From a virus, in IMG/VR virus record IMGVR_UViG_3300008108_000311, positions 1 through 31,114 of that record: DNA of 31,114 bases. One strand, written 5' to 3'. A model generated the notes under the pieces. That model made no database searches. It worked only from the letters and a program-made list of their open reading frames with translations, and was not told the DNA's origin. Positions 7,678 through 14,645 of the stretch are shown here, piece after piece. Made by a program: the position numbers and the translations under genes. Every line of letters starts with the position of its first letter. Positions within the stretch are counted from its first letter, which is position 1.

Positions 7678-7683
7678 ATTACT

Positions 7684-8727
7684 ATGCACAAAATTTTAAA
7701 TGCCGAAGAAGTGTTAGACCTTATGCTGAATAGTGTAAGCTTGTCTAGGTATGACCAAAAGTTTTTTGCCAATTTACAAATTTTAAATGTACTTCCTAGA
7801 AAACCTATTACAAGTAATCAAGTAGCCTTGTTTAAAAAAATAGTGCAAAAGTATAAAAATCAATTACAAAAGTTAAATTATGATTCTTTAGAACTAAGTG
7901 AAGTTCAGTGGTCATTAAAGGTTGTGCCTAGCGACCCCACTTACACTGCTGCCCACATTGAAATTACAAACAATCAAATTATACTCAAGTGTCCTTATAA
8001 GACATCCTTTCAGCAAAATTTTAGGCAAGAAATGCTTATGAAATGGAACAGAGAATTAAAACAATATCAAACTGAGTTTGGTTTATATACTTTTAAAAAA
8101 GTTCTACAGATAGTAGATAAGCATTATGAAGATATTCATTTGTGTACTGAAAGTCAATCCATAGTTAAGGAAATTGAGTTTTTTAAGGATTGTGATATTT
8201 GGAATCCAACTCTTTGCAGAAAAAATAATTATCTGTATATTGCAGGAATCAATGAGTCATTATATAAGAATATTTCTGAAATACCATTAGACATTGATTT
8301 AAAAACCTTATCTATCCTATCATCTTATGGAATAGAAATTGAAAAAAAATTAAAACAAGAACTTCTATCAATGTATGATAAAGATACCTTACAGTTTGCA
8401 ACTCAAAGAGTTTTGTATTATGATATAAATGATGTTACAGGATTGACAGAAAAACTTAAAGCAATAGGCTGTGATATATTGTGTTTCGGAATGCATTTTA
8501 CTAAAAATGTTTCGGAAGATTTTTTTCTTAAAAAACAAATTCTAGATAGATTAAATGTTTCAAATTATGTCGTAGAGAAATCTGATAGTGGGGTACCTGA
8601 TGACCTGCAAAATTATTCACTACCAGTTTTTATAAAATTTAATAGCTTTAGTTACTTAGGAAAAGGAAGTGGTTTCTTTTCTAAAGTTATTGAATTAAAA
8701 AATAATAATCCTATAAATTTAAAATGA
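7684..8727 (+). CDS. Unknown protein coupled to uvsW, 347 aa
   Basis: Function not recognised. Residues 25-65 (FFANLQILNVLPRKPITSNQVALFKKIVQKY) resemble short helical modules I have seen in phage helicase-associated proteins. The rest is an alpha/beta protein rich in Lys, Asn and Ile, with no NTP-binding motif. The start sits at the predicted transcription start, so translation is probably leaderless. The stop overlaps the uvsW start (ATGA), so the two are made together, and it is a candidate partner or regulator of UvsW. A degenerate helicase-like domain is another possibility. Confidence 0.78.
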   Translation: MHKILNAEEVLDLMLNSVSLSRYDQKFFANLQILNVLPRKPITSNQVALFKKIVQKYKNQLQKLNYDSLELSEVQWSLKVVPSDPTYTAAHIEITNNQIILKCPYKTSFQQNFRQEMLMKWNRELKQYQTEFGLYTFKKVLQIVDKHYEDIHLCTESQSIVKEIEFFKDCDIWNPTLCRKNNYLYIAGINESLYKNISEIPLDIDLKTLSILSSYGIEIEKKLKQELLSMYDKDTLQFATQRVLYYDINDVTGLTEKLKAIGCDILCFGMHFTKNVSEDFFLKKQILDRLNVSNYVVEKSDSGVPDDLQNYSLPVFIKFNSFSYLGKGSGFFSKVIELKNNNPINLK

Positions 8728-10181
8728 AACCATGTAAAATAATAATAAAAGATGAGGTAAACTGTAAGATAGAAGGTCTTGAGTTAGCCGAACGCAAAAA
8801 ACTAATGAAGATGTTTGAATATGAGGTGCCGGGTGCAAGGTATCTCCCTTCTGTTAAGCTAGGTAGATGGAACGGTAAGGTAAGTTATTTCAGTCTAGGT
8901 GGTAGTTCATATATCAATCTATTAGACAAAATTATTCCTGTAGTTGATGGTGCAGGATATGATATTGAATTGGACGATTTGCGTGAAACAGTTCATAGTT
9001 TCGATTTTACTCAAGTGTCCGAGGATACATTTTCTGATAAGGTATGGCCTGTAGGTCATCCAATGGCAGGACAACCTATTCTATTACGTGACTATCAAAT
9101 AGAAATTATTAATGGCTTTTTAGAGAACCCACAAAGTATTCAAGAGGTAGCGACTGGTGCAGGTAAAACGTTAATGACTGCTGCATTGAGTAAAAGTGTA
9201 GAAGAATATGGTCGTAGTATCGTTATCGTTCCTAACAAGTCACTAGTTGTACAAACAGAAGCAGATTATATAAACCTTGGACTTGACGTAGGTGTATACT
9301 TCGGTGATAGAAAAGAGTTAGGCCATACACACACTATCTGCACGTGGCAAAGTCTTAATCACCTTATTAAAACAAGAGAAGAATCAACCTCTCAGGAGAA
9401 AATTGAGTCCTTCATGCAAGATTTAATTTGCGTGATGATTGATGAGGTGCACCAAGCAAAGGCAGATGTACTTAAAACTATGTTGACTGGTGTATTTGCA
9501 AACGTTCCTATTCGTTGGGGATTAACAGGAACCATACCCAAAGAGTTGTTTGCTAGCCAATCGTTGTTTGTGAGTATAGGTCCTGTAATTAATAAACTAG
9601 CAGCTAGTGAATTACAAGATCGAGGAGTTCTAGCAAACTGTCATGTTAACATTGTACAACTACAAGATCATGTAGAGTTTACAAACTACCAAAGTGAATT
9701 AAAACATCTTTTGGAAGATGCAAAACGTTTAGACATGATGGCACAACTTGTATTGAATATTAAAGAATCAGGTAATACACTTGTACTTGTTGATAGAGTT
9801 AATGCTGGCAAAGAATTACTTGATAGGTTACCTGGTGCAGTTTTTGTAAGCGGGGACACTAAATTGACAGAAAGAAAAGAAGAATATGATGAGTTTGCGA
9901 CAAGCAATGATAAGGTTGCGATTGCGACATATGGTGTTGCTGCTGTTGGCATTAACATACCTAGGATATTTAATCTTGTTTTGTTGGAGCCGGGAAAGAG
10001 TTTCGTTCGGGTTATCCAAAGTATTGGACGTGGAATTAGAAAGGCAGAGGATAAAGACTTTGTTCAAATATGGGACATCACAAGTTCATGCAAATTTGCC
10101 AAAAGACATTTAACCAAACGTAAAGAGTTTTATAGGGAAGCTAACTATCCTTTTAGTATTGAAAAGTTAGACTATAAATGA
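8724..10181 (+). CDS. uvsW: Superfamily 2 helicase UvsW
   Basis: DNA/RNA helicase that reverses forks, branch-migrates joints and removes origin R-loops in T4. The N-terminal ssDNA-binding-like domain (about 1-95) contains YEVPGARYLPSVKLGRWNGK. Motif I is ATGAGKT (143-149), motif II DEVH (240-243), motif III LTGT (267-270), and motif VI QSIGRGIRK (432-440). The 485 aa are close to T4 UvsW (503 aa). ATGA overlap with the preceding gene. The -35 box for the next gene lies inside its last codons. Confidence 0.93.
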   Translation: MKPCKIIIKDEVNCKIEGLELAERKKLMKMFEYEVPGARYLPSVKLGRWNGKVSYFSLGGSSYINLLDKIIPVVDGAGYDIELDDLRETVHSFDFTQVSEDTFSDKVWPVGHPMAGQPILLRDYQIEIINGFLENPQSIQEVATGAGKTLMTAALSKSVEEYGRSIVIVPNKSLVVQTEADYINLGLDVGVYFGDRKELGHTHTICTWQSLNHLIKTREESTSQEKIESFMQDLICVMIDEVHQAKADVLKTMLTGVFANVPIRWGLTGTIPKELFASQSLFVSIGPVINKLAASELQDRGVLANCHVNIVQLQDHVEFTNYQSELKHLLEDAKRLDMMAQLVLNIKESGNTLVLVDRVNAGKELLDRLPGAVFVSGDTKLTERKEEYDEFATSNDKVAIATYGVAAVGINIPRIFNLVLLEPGKSFVRVIQSIGRGIRKAEDKDFVQIWDITSSCKFAKRHLTKRKEFYREANYPFSIEKLDYK

Positions 10182-10187
10182 TATAAT
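10159..10187 (+). promoter_or_regulatory. Promoter for a leaderless transcript (10194 gene)
   Basis: TTGAAA (10159-10164), 17-bp spacer and TATAAT (10182-10187), directly after the uvsW stop. The ATG at 10194 again follows after exactly 6 nt with no Shine-Dalgarno. Confidence 0.75.
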
Positions 10188-10193
10188 GACAAG

Positions 10194-10694
10194 ATGAAAA
10201 TATTAACCTTAGACAATACAGTTTATAACTTAGAAACATTACCAGAAGAAATAGACGATTTACGTTTTGCAATTCTAGATAATAGTAATCCTGCAAACGT
10301 TGACTATAGGTACATTCCTTTAATTTTTTTAGAAAGCTTTAACAGTCCTGCATTAGTATTAAGAATAAATGATTGTATCATAAAAATGCCTGTTGATTGG
10401 CAAATCCTAATAGGAGAACCCGAATTAGGTGATTTAGAAACATTACCATTGACGAGCATAAATGACCGTGGGTTCAAAGCATTTGAGTTTAATCCATTGA
10501 GTAGCTTTAAACCCACATTCTGTGAAATAGAAGTGATGGATATATATCATGATGTTGTTTGGTATGCACCTAGATTAAAGAATGGTCAATTCTTATGTGT
10601 ACCTATCGAAGAAAGCGAAAAACCTAGATGTGTGTATTTTGTAAAAGAGATAAGCCGAAATTGTGAGATTGTTGATTATAAACAGGCATTCTAA
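10194..10694 (+). CDS. Unknown protein, 166 aa
   Basis: No function recognised, though NDRGFKAFEFNPLSSFKP (about residues 89-106) and the following DIYHDVVWYAPRLKNGQFL block match a pattern I associate with conserved hypotheticals of marine T4-like phages. It is acidic, soluble and probably beta-rich. First gene of a dense cluster: its stop overlaps the next start by one base (TAATG). Probably translated from a leaderless mRNA. Confidence 0.8.
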   Translation: MKILTLDNTVYNLETLPEEIDDLRFAILDNSNPANVDYRYIPLIFLESFNSPALVLRINDCIIKMPVDWQILIGEPELGDLETLPLTSINDRGFKAFEFNPLSSFKPTFCEIEVMDIYHDVVWYAPRLKNGQFLCVPIEESEKPRCVYFVKEISRNCEIVDYKQAF

Positions 10695-11281
10695 TGGCAA
10701 AAGCAAAAACAGCAACAGACGAAAAATTTACTGATATTGATTTTCCGTTGTTTCAAGCAATTGAGGCATTAGATAAAAAAGACTATGATTTTTTTGATAG
10801 ACTTACTATAGAACAGCAAAAAGGTTTTGTACCGTTTTTGTTGTTGACCTACATGAGCAACGTTTCAGGAAATAAAAATCTACAAAGTTATTATTTACAA
10901 AGTACAGAATATGCAGCAAATGTAAACATATTTCATGAAAATATAATAAAGCATAACAAACTTCAATGGTTAATGCTTTGTGCAATAAGCCCTAATATGG
11001 GAAAACAATATCATAAATGGATACCGCATTTAAAAAGAAATTATGCTTTATTAACAGAAGAAGCTAAACTTAAAGATGTACAAGATTATTTTAGTAAAGT
11101 ATACCCTAATACTGACAAAGATTTACTTAATGAAGTAAGTGCAGAGTATGTTAAAATACAAAAACGAAAAGTAAAATTAGGACAATACTTTCCTAATCTA
11201 AAAATTTCAGACATAGAAATTCTAAGCGAAATAATTTCTGACGAACAAATAATTGAATATGAAAAAGAACACGGAAATTAA
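10694..11281 (+). CDS. Helical protein, possibly clamp-loader small subunit (gp62-like)
   Basis: 195 aa, all-helical by composition. The order of a hydrophobic helix (FVPFLLLTYMSNVSGNK), then LQWLMLCAISPNMGKQYHKW, then a basic C-terminal helix resembles T4 gp62 (187 aa), where a similar NYLMAAVPRGKRYGKW segment occurs. Size and position among replication genes fit. The resemblance is short and was judged by eye, and gp44 and gp45 are not in this window, so the assignment is tentative. The gene is certain from its tight packing (TAATG start, 23-nt overlap with the next gene). Confidence 0.7.
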   Translation: MAKAKTATDEKFTDIDFPLFQAIEALDKKDYDFFDRLTIEQQKGFVPFLLLTYMSNVSGNKNLQSYYLQSTEYAANVNIFHENIIKHNKLQWLMLCAISPNMGKQYHKWIPHLKRNYALLTEEAKLKDVQDYFSKVYPNTDKDLLNEVSAEYVKIQKRKVKLGQYFPNLKISDIEILSEIISDEQIIEYEKEHGN

Positions 11282-11951
11282 TTTTGGATGTGAGTTTTGT
11301 AATCGTACTTTTGTTAGAGAAAGTACAATGCTTAAGCATATCTGTGAGTACAAACATCGTTGGCTTGAACGAGATCGTAGGGGGAATCAAATAGGATTTC
11401 AAAGCTTTGTCCAGTTTTATAAAAAACATAGTACTGCAAAGAAAGAAAAAACTTATGAAGAATTTATTAAATCTGCTTACTATACCGCCTTTGTAAAGTT
11501 TGGAAATTATTGTTTAGAGATTAATGCGTTAAATGTACCTCGATTAGTAGAATACTATCTAAAAGAAAACATAAAAATTGACAACTGGACTAGTGATTTA
11601 AATTATAATTCTTACTTAATTGACTATTTAAAAACGGAGGATTATTTAGATGCAGTGCATCGTAGTATAGAAGTGTGCATCGAATGTGCCGAGGAAGAGA
11701 AAATTCAAAGCAAAGACTACTTACGTTATGGAAATAGGAATAAAATTTGTCATTTAATTGTTGCAGGAAGAATTAGTCCATGGGTTCTGTATCAAAGTGA
11801 AAGCGGAACTCAATTTTTGGATGACATACAAGAAGATTTGATTAAGTTTATATACGAATATATCAATCCCGTACAATGGGCAATAAAGTTTAGTAAAGAG
11901 ACAGATAAGGTTACGGAGGTAAAATCACTGCTTAAAGAATTAAAATGGTAG
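11259..11951 (+). CDS. C2H2 zinc-finger phage protein, 230 aa
   Basis: The N-terminal finger is C11-x2-C14-x12-H27-x5-H33 (CEFCNRTFVRESTMLKH...H). The helical remainder includes KSAYYTAFVKFG and GRISPWVLYQSESG, patterns I associate with conserved hypotheticals of marine T4-like phages. The function is unknown; nucleic-acid binding is likely from the finger. A TTG at 11253 is in frame, but the ATG at 11259 is preferred. It overlaps the previous gene by 23 nt and the next by 7 nt. No good Shine-Dalgarno, so translation is probably coupled. Confidence 0.8.
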   Translation: MKKNTEINFGCEFCNRTFVRESTMLKHICEYKHRWLERDRRGNQIGFQSFVQFYKKHSTAKKEKTYEEFIKSAYYTAFVKFGNYCLEINALNVPRLVEYYLKENIKIDNWTSDLNYNSYLIDYLKTEDYLDAVHRSIEVCIECAEEEKIQSKDYLRYGNRNKICHLIVAGRISPWVLYQSESGTQFLDDIQEDLIKFIYEYINPVQWAIKFSKETDKVTEVKSLLKELKW

Positions 11952-12169
11952 ATAGCAATAGAACATATATTGTTAGTCCTTTTGCAACAGAAGATGATTT
12001 TACATTTTACGCAGTTTTAACTGATTTTAGATATTGGGCTGAACGTGAAAATGAATTACGTGAATGGTGCCACAATCATTTGTCATTAAAAGAAAACTCT
12101 TTTGAAGGAAGTGTCGTTGTTTTTAAATCTGAACAAGAATATATTATGTTTGAATTGAGATGGGGATGA
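11945..12169 (+). CDS. Small protein 1 of a tandem trio ending FxLRW, 74 aa
   Basis: Function unknown. The C-terminal half has WCHNHLSLKEN, then a beta strand (GSVVVFKSEQE), then the ending FELRWG. The same plan (a strand of aromatic residues, a short helix, F-x-L-R/V-W at the end) appears in the next two genes, so they are probably tandem duplicates. The start overlaps the previous gene by 7 nt, and the stop forms an ATGA junction with the next gene. Confidence 0.78.
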   Translation: MVDSNRTYIVSPFATEDDFTFYAVLTDFRYWAERENELREWCHNHLSLKENSFEGSVVVFKSEQEYIMFELRWG

Positions 12170-12384
12170 AAGAAATAGTATTAAAACATCGTAATCCCAC
12201 AGAAATAGTTGAGATTGTAAGGGAGATGAGAAATAATGGTATGGTTCAGGGAAAAGATTTCGACTTTAGATACAACCAAGCAAAATATCAAGATTGGAGT
12301 GGTGATGCAGTAGACCCTGAGCATACAGTTTTTATTTTTTATACTGAAGCCTGCGCAACTTGGTTCGTGTTGAGGTGGGTATGA
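12166..12384 (+). CDS. Small protein 2 of the FxLRW trio, 72 aa
   Basis: Begins MKEIVLKHRNPTEIVEIVRE and ends with TVFIFYTEACATWFVLRWV, matching the strand-helix-FxLRW ending of its neighbours. The ATG at 12166 is chosen over 12160 because it forms the ATGA overlap used throughout this operon. Function unknown. Confidence 0.75.
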   Translation: MKEIVLKHRNPTEIVEIVREMRNNGMVQGKDFDFRYNQAKYQDWSGDAVDPEHTVFIFYTEACATWFVLRWV

Positions 12385-12710
12385 ATAAATCAGAATTGGA
12401 AGAATGGGTAGCCCAACAAGTTGCTGAAGAAATTCAAAACGAAATCGATGCAAATTTATTAGCAGACCTTCTTAGAACAATGGAAAAACCTAAATTAATT
12501 TGGAAAGAACATGAACATAGACCCTTGGTATTACATGCAGCATTAGAATATACACATGGAGCAGTGACACAAACTGGTCTACGTGAAACAGATATGGATC
12601 CGGTACAAGAGTGGTGTGAAAAATCCAAATGCGGTGTTAGAATATCATTTGATATGTTTAAATTTAAGAGTCGTGCTGAAATAACTGCTTTCTTACTTGT
12701 ATGGGCTTAA
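12381..12710 (+). CDS. Protein 3 of the FxLRW trio, with N-terminal extension, 109 aa
   Basis: The C-terminal part (VQEWCEKSKCGVRISFDMFKFKSRAEITAFLLVWA) lines up with the trio pattern: WC, a strand with F-x-F-K-S, then a helix and F-L-L-V-W. An extra N-terminal helix (ELEEWVAQQVAEEIQNEID) is added. The ATG at 12381 overlaps the previous stop (ATGA) with GAGGTGGG upstream, so it is preferred to the in-frame TTG at 12360. Function unknown. Confidence 0.75.
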   Translation: MNKSELEEWVAQQVAEEIQNEIDANLLADLLRTMEKPKLIWKEHEHRPLVLHAALEYTHGAVTQTGLRETDMDPVQEWCEKSKCGVRISFDMFKFKSRAEITAFLLVWA

Positions 12711-12711
12711 T

Positions 12712-12864
12712 ATGAGTATTTGGATACTAACAATTTATTTACTTACCAGTAATCCTATTAAAACCTATAAAATAGAAATTTATAATTCTGAGGAAGAATG
12801 TTTAAGATGGGCTAACTTTTATAATGAGTACCCTTTCAAACCTATTTGCACTAAGGAGAAGTAA
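12712..12864 (+). CDS. 50-aa protein with hydrophobic N-terminus
   Basis: Reads MSIWILTIYLLTSNPIKTYK and continues to EEECLRWANFY, then PICTKEK. It starts 1 nt after the previous stop, and its TAA overlaps the next ATG (TAATG). The short hydrophobic N-terminus (about 11 residues) could be a weak signal or membrane anchor. The order hydrophobic start, then EEC, W/F, and a C-terminal CxK/CSP motif is shared with the next gene, so the pair looks like another tandem duplication. Function unknown. Confidence 0.68.
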   Translation: MSIWILTIYLLTSNPIKTYKIEIYNSEEECLRWANFYNEYPFKPICTKEK

Positions 12865-13052
12865 TGGAACCTATTATAGTTTGGTTATTAATAGTTCAGC
12901 TTTGGGATGACCCTCCGCCTACAATGAAGTTTATTTATAAAAAAGAATATCCTACGAGAGAAGAATGCTTTGTGGCAAAAGAAGAATGGGAGAAAAAGTT
13001 TGTAACACTTTGTAGCCCAATAGTAAAGAAAGATCATACTAATGGCAAATGA
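12864..13052 (+). CDS. 62-aa paralogue of the preceding small protein
   Basis: MEPIIVWLLIVQLW is a hydrophobic N-terminus, followed by TREECFVAKEEWEKKFVTLC, the same Cys-W-Cys layout as its neighbour. The two conserved cysteines could form a disulphide if exported. AAGGAG is 5 nt before the ATG. The 3' end overlaps the exonuclease gene by 11 nt. Function unknown. Confidence 0.72.
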   Translation: MEPIIVWLLIVQLWDDPPPTMKFIYKKEYPTREECFVAKEEWEKKFVTLCSPIVKKDHTNGK

Positions 13053-13608
13053 CATTATGATTGACATTGAAAGTCTTGACACAAGCCCGTATTGTGTCAT
13101 ACTTACTATTGGTGCAGTTCGATTTGATCCTAGAGGTGATGGGATCGTAGAGAAATTAGAACTACGCCCTACACTGGAAGATCAAACAGAGCAATACAAT
13201 AGAATTATCAATGATGATACTATACGTTGGTGGAGTACACAAAATTCTTCAGCAATGGAAGAAGCAATGGGTGATTGGGGTAGAGAATCACTTAAAGATT
13301 GTATGGAAAAGTTATATAGTTTTTGCTGGAACAGAAAAGCAATATGGAGTCATGGTGCACCATTTGACGTGGTGGTAATGGAAACAGCTATGCGTCAAAC
13401 ATTAACTGATCGCCCCAATCCTATTCCCTGGCCTTTTTATACAGTGCGTGATACTAGAACACTCTTTGAAATTGCAGGTGTTAATCTAAAAGATAAAAGG
13501 TATGGTACTAAAACTACACACAAAGCGGTAGAAGATGCAGAGCATCAAGCAGTAGTTGTACAGGATGCATATAAAAAATTGATGGACAAAGGATTTGTTT
13601 TAAAATGA
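13042..13608 (+). CDS. DEDDh 3'-5' exonuclease (DexA/Rv2179c-like)
   Basis: Hydrolyses nucleic acid from the 3' end with two metal ions. Catalytic motifs are D8-x-E10 (MIDIESLDT), D109 in WSHGAPFDVVVM, and H160...D165 in THKAVEDAEHQA, a complete DEDDh set. The 188 aa are a little shorter than T4 DexA (227 aa). Substrate (DNA or RNA) cannot be told from sequence. It overlaps the start of the next gene by ATGA-type coupling, pairing a proofreading-type nuclease with a DnaE-like protein. Confidence 0.88.
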   Translation: MANDIMIDIESLDTSPYCVILTIGAVRFDPRGDGIVEKLELRPTLEDQTEQYNRIINDDTIRWWSTQNSSAMEEAMGDWGRESLKDCMEKLYSFCWNRKAIWSHGAPFDVVVMETAMRQTLTDRPNPIPWPFYTVRDTRTLFEIAGVNLKDKRYGTKTTHKAVEDAEHQAVVVQDAYKKLMDKGFVLK

Positions 13609-14189
13609 ACTTTAAGTCAGATATTGATATTGATTTTGGTAATCGTGATTTGATACTAAAGCATATCAAACATATTCCTGCAGCGATGCGCAATGTCACT
13701 CCCATACGTAAACACAATACAGGAGTATATGTTACAGAAGTGCCATACGATGCACTTAACGATATGGCAAACATTGATTATACTGAAGCTGAGGAACGCG
13801 GATACATTAAATTAGATTTTCTTAACGTACACGTGTACGAACAAATAAAATCAGAACATGAACTTATTGAATTGATGCGTGAGCCAAATTGGAATCTACT
13901 ACAGAAAAGAGATTTTGTAGAACAGCTAGTTCATTTGGGAAATCATTACAATAATTTGCAGAAAATGCCTGAGCCCGTAAATAGTATTCCTAGACTTGCG
14001 ATGTTTTTGGCTTGCATTAGACCTGCCAAAAAGCATTTATTAGGAAAAACATGGTCTGAAATATCTAAAACGGTTTGGGACAAAACTGACGATGGATATA
14101 GTTTTAAGAAAAGTCATAGTGTTGCATACGCACAATTAGTAGTTGTACATATGAATTTATTAGAAAAGTCAAGTCATTCTTTGGACTAA
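13605..14189 (+). CDS. Miniature DnaE-like (family C polymerase palm) protein, 194 aa
   Basis: Residues 5-11 (SDIDIDF) match the bacterial PolIII alpha active-site motif PDFDVDF, so D6 and D8 align with DnaE D401/D403. RKHNTGVYV (35-43) matches the R-x-H-A-G-V motif. YIKLDFLNVHVYEQI (68-81) matches KFDFLGLRTLTII, D71 aligning with D555. LAMFLACIRPAK matches the ALxRPGP motif, and YSFKKSHSVAYAQL (165-178) matches YGFNKSHSAAYALV. The motif order is preserved, but the protein is a fraction of DnaE (about 1160 aa): no PHP, tau-binding or OB domains, and the long fingers segment between RPGP and FNKSHS is nearly gone. Whether it still polymerises is unclear. The start overlaps the exonuclease stop (ATGA). 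The last 21 bp overlap a convergent minus-strand gene. Confidence 0.82.
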   Translation: MNFKSDIDIDFGNRDLILKHIKHIPAAMRNVTPIRKHNTGVYVTEVPYDALNDMANIDYTEAEERGYIKLDFLNVHVYEQIKSEHELIELMREPNWNLLQKRDFVEQLVHLGNHYNNLQKMPEPVNSIPRLAMFLACIRPAKKHLLGKTWSEISKTVWDKTDDGYSFKKSHSVAYAQLVVVHMNLLEKSSHSLD

Positions 14190-14546
14190 AGTAATACTGC
14201 GCCTTTTGGTTTTTTTCTTGCTAAGATCACTAATACTACAAATTGGTCCATGTATAATTTCTAAACTTTTGTTATTAAATGTGCGTAAATAAGGCCTAAA
14301 CGTAGCCCATTCTACTCTCAAAAACATATTAATTGGAATAAGTCTGTTACTTTCCCACCACCAAATTTCTCCTAACTCTAGGAATTTTTCTCTAAGTTCG
14401 GATTCCACAATTGACCCATAATCGTATAAAGTAGTAACAATATCATCTCTATTCTGAATTATTCCAACATAATCCTGACCGGAGTAGGAGCACACTGTTA
14501 TAAAAGGGTGATTTTCTGATAATTTCTTAAAAAAGTCGTTTTTCAT
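14169..14546 (-). CDS. Minus-strand protein with WWWESNR motif, 125 aa
   Basis: The only credible minus-strand gene; the plus strand has no open frame here. ELREKFLELGEIWWWESNR, then IPINMFL, and near the end GPICSISDLSKKKTKRRSI fit a pattern I associate with conserved hypotheticals of T4-like cyanophages. The N-terminal half looks like a small beta domain (FITVCSYSGQDYVGIIQNRD). Function unknown. It has its own TATAAATA element on the minus strand at 14571-14564. Convergent with the mini-DnaE gene, overlapping it by 21 bp. The next plus-strand gene is divergent from a 99-bp spacer. Confidence 0.83.
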   Translation of the reverse strand: MKNDFFKKLSENHPFITVCSYSGQDYVGIIQNRDDIVTTLYDYGSIVESELREKFLELGEIWWWESNRLIPINMFLRVEWATFRPYLRTFNNKSLEIIHGPICSISDLSKKKTKRRSITLVQRMT

Positions 14547-14563
14547 TTTTATAATTCTTGGTA

Positions 14564-14571
14564 TATTTATA
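14564..14571 (-). promoter_or_regulatory. Minus-strand TATAAATA late-type promoter
   Basis: TATAAATA on the minus strand (an exact match to the T4 late element) lies 17 nt before the ATG at 14546, predicting a short leader of about 12 nt. Confidence 0.55.
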
Positions 14572-14619
14572 TTAGGATTTTATCCAAAATATTTATTAAA
14601 CTGTAAGCTTATTTATAAG

Positions 14620-14627
14620 AATAAATA
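14620..14627 (+). promoter_or_regulatory. Candidate late promoter, AATAAATA
   Basis: GAATAAATAAAA lies 18 nt before the GTG at 14646. The same GAATAAATAAAA word lies before the 18886 gene. Together with the minus-strand element it forms a divergent late promoter pair. Confidence 0.45.
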
Positions 14628-14645
14628 AAATAAAGGATTGAGATT

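Noticed and set aside
9686-10113. Open frames on both strands inside uvsW
   Set aside because: Out-of-frame shadows of helicase motifs, with no supporting signals.
13061-13066. TTGACA as a promoter for the exonuclease gene
   Set aside because: It lies inside the coding sequence, with no TATAAT-like box 16-18 bp downstream.
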